This document shows, piece after piece, positions 5,373 to 5,396 of a stretch of 5,396 nt of DNA. A model generated the notes under the pieces. It saw nothing but the letters and a program-made list of their open reading frames with translations. It did no database searches and had not been told where the DNA came from. The stretch is taken from contig DSCZ01000515.1 in NCBI GenBank assembly GCA_011048855.1, positions 1 to 5,396 of the forward strand, read 5' to 3'. This DNA is from Desulfobacteraceae bacterium (GTDB taxonomy: Bacteria; Desulfobacterota; DSM-4660; Desulfatiglandales; Desulfatiglandaceae). The stretch's first letter is position 1, and every line of letters starts with the position of its first letter. The position numbers and the translations under genes are program-made.

Positions 5373-5396
5373 TGAGGGATTTTGTTCAAGATCAAG

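Larger units (their letters stand above)
5042..5396. other. Noncoding right-edge region: RNase leader, promoter and hairpin cluster
   Basis: These 355 bases contain no convincing gene on either strand. From the RNase gene outward they hold the Shine-Dalgarno (5047-5052), a GC-rich imperfect hairpin just upstream of it (5057-5063 with 5066-5072), a minus-strand candidate promoter (5199-5227) implying a leader of about 150 bases, and an AT-richer stretch ending in a series of inverted repeats from 5303 to 5372. Confidence 0.6.

Noticed and set aside
1..5396. tRNA or rRNA genes, CRISPR arrays, transposase or integrase genes
   Set aside because: No cloverleaf, regularly spaced repeats or mobile-element protein motifs are visible on either strand.

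Overview
The window holds four protein-coding genes in a compact bacterial layout. Composition is balanced to moderately GC-rich, and clear Shine-Dalgarno sites precede the starts. A family 9 glycosyltransferase (the ADP-heptose:LPS heptosyltransferase family) suggests a Gram-negative envelope. The hairpin-rich sequence at the right edge resembles dispersed repeats I associate loosely with Desulfobacterota genomes. That taxonomic guess is weak, because nothing here is lineage-diagnostic.

Layout. Positions 1-180 carry no convincing gene, but contain a terminator-like hairpin for the first gene and an overlapping 12-codon arginine-rich ORF that is probably an artefact. Positions 181-1083 (minus) encode a GT9-type glycosyltransferase. 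A 217-base divergent intergenic region (1084-1300) carries a candidate plus-strand promoter and several short palindromes. A two-gene plus-strand operon follows: a divergent phosphoglycerate kinase family protein (1301-2605) and a PurN-like formyltransferase (2614-3420, or from a GTG at 2602 that overlaps the kinase stop). The operon converges, across 16 bases, on a beta-CASP metallo-beta-lactamase-fold ribonuclease (3437-5041, minus), and a candidate terminator for the operon lies inside the last codons of the RNase gene. The final 355 bases are noncoding, with a candidate RNase promoter and a cluster of hairpins near the right edge.

How the genes relate. The kinase-like and formyltransferase genes are separated by 8 bases or overlap, so they are very probably co-transcribed and perhaps translationally coupled. 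Both keep the fold-defining and phosphate or nucleotide motifs of their families while losing or changing substrate-site residues. They may therefore act together in an undescribed pathway rather than in glycolysis and purine synthesis. This is the most interesting point of the window. The glycosyltransferase (envelope) and the RNase (RNA processing or decay) show no obvious functional link to that pair.
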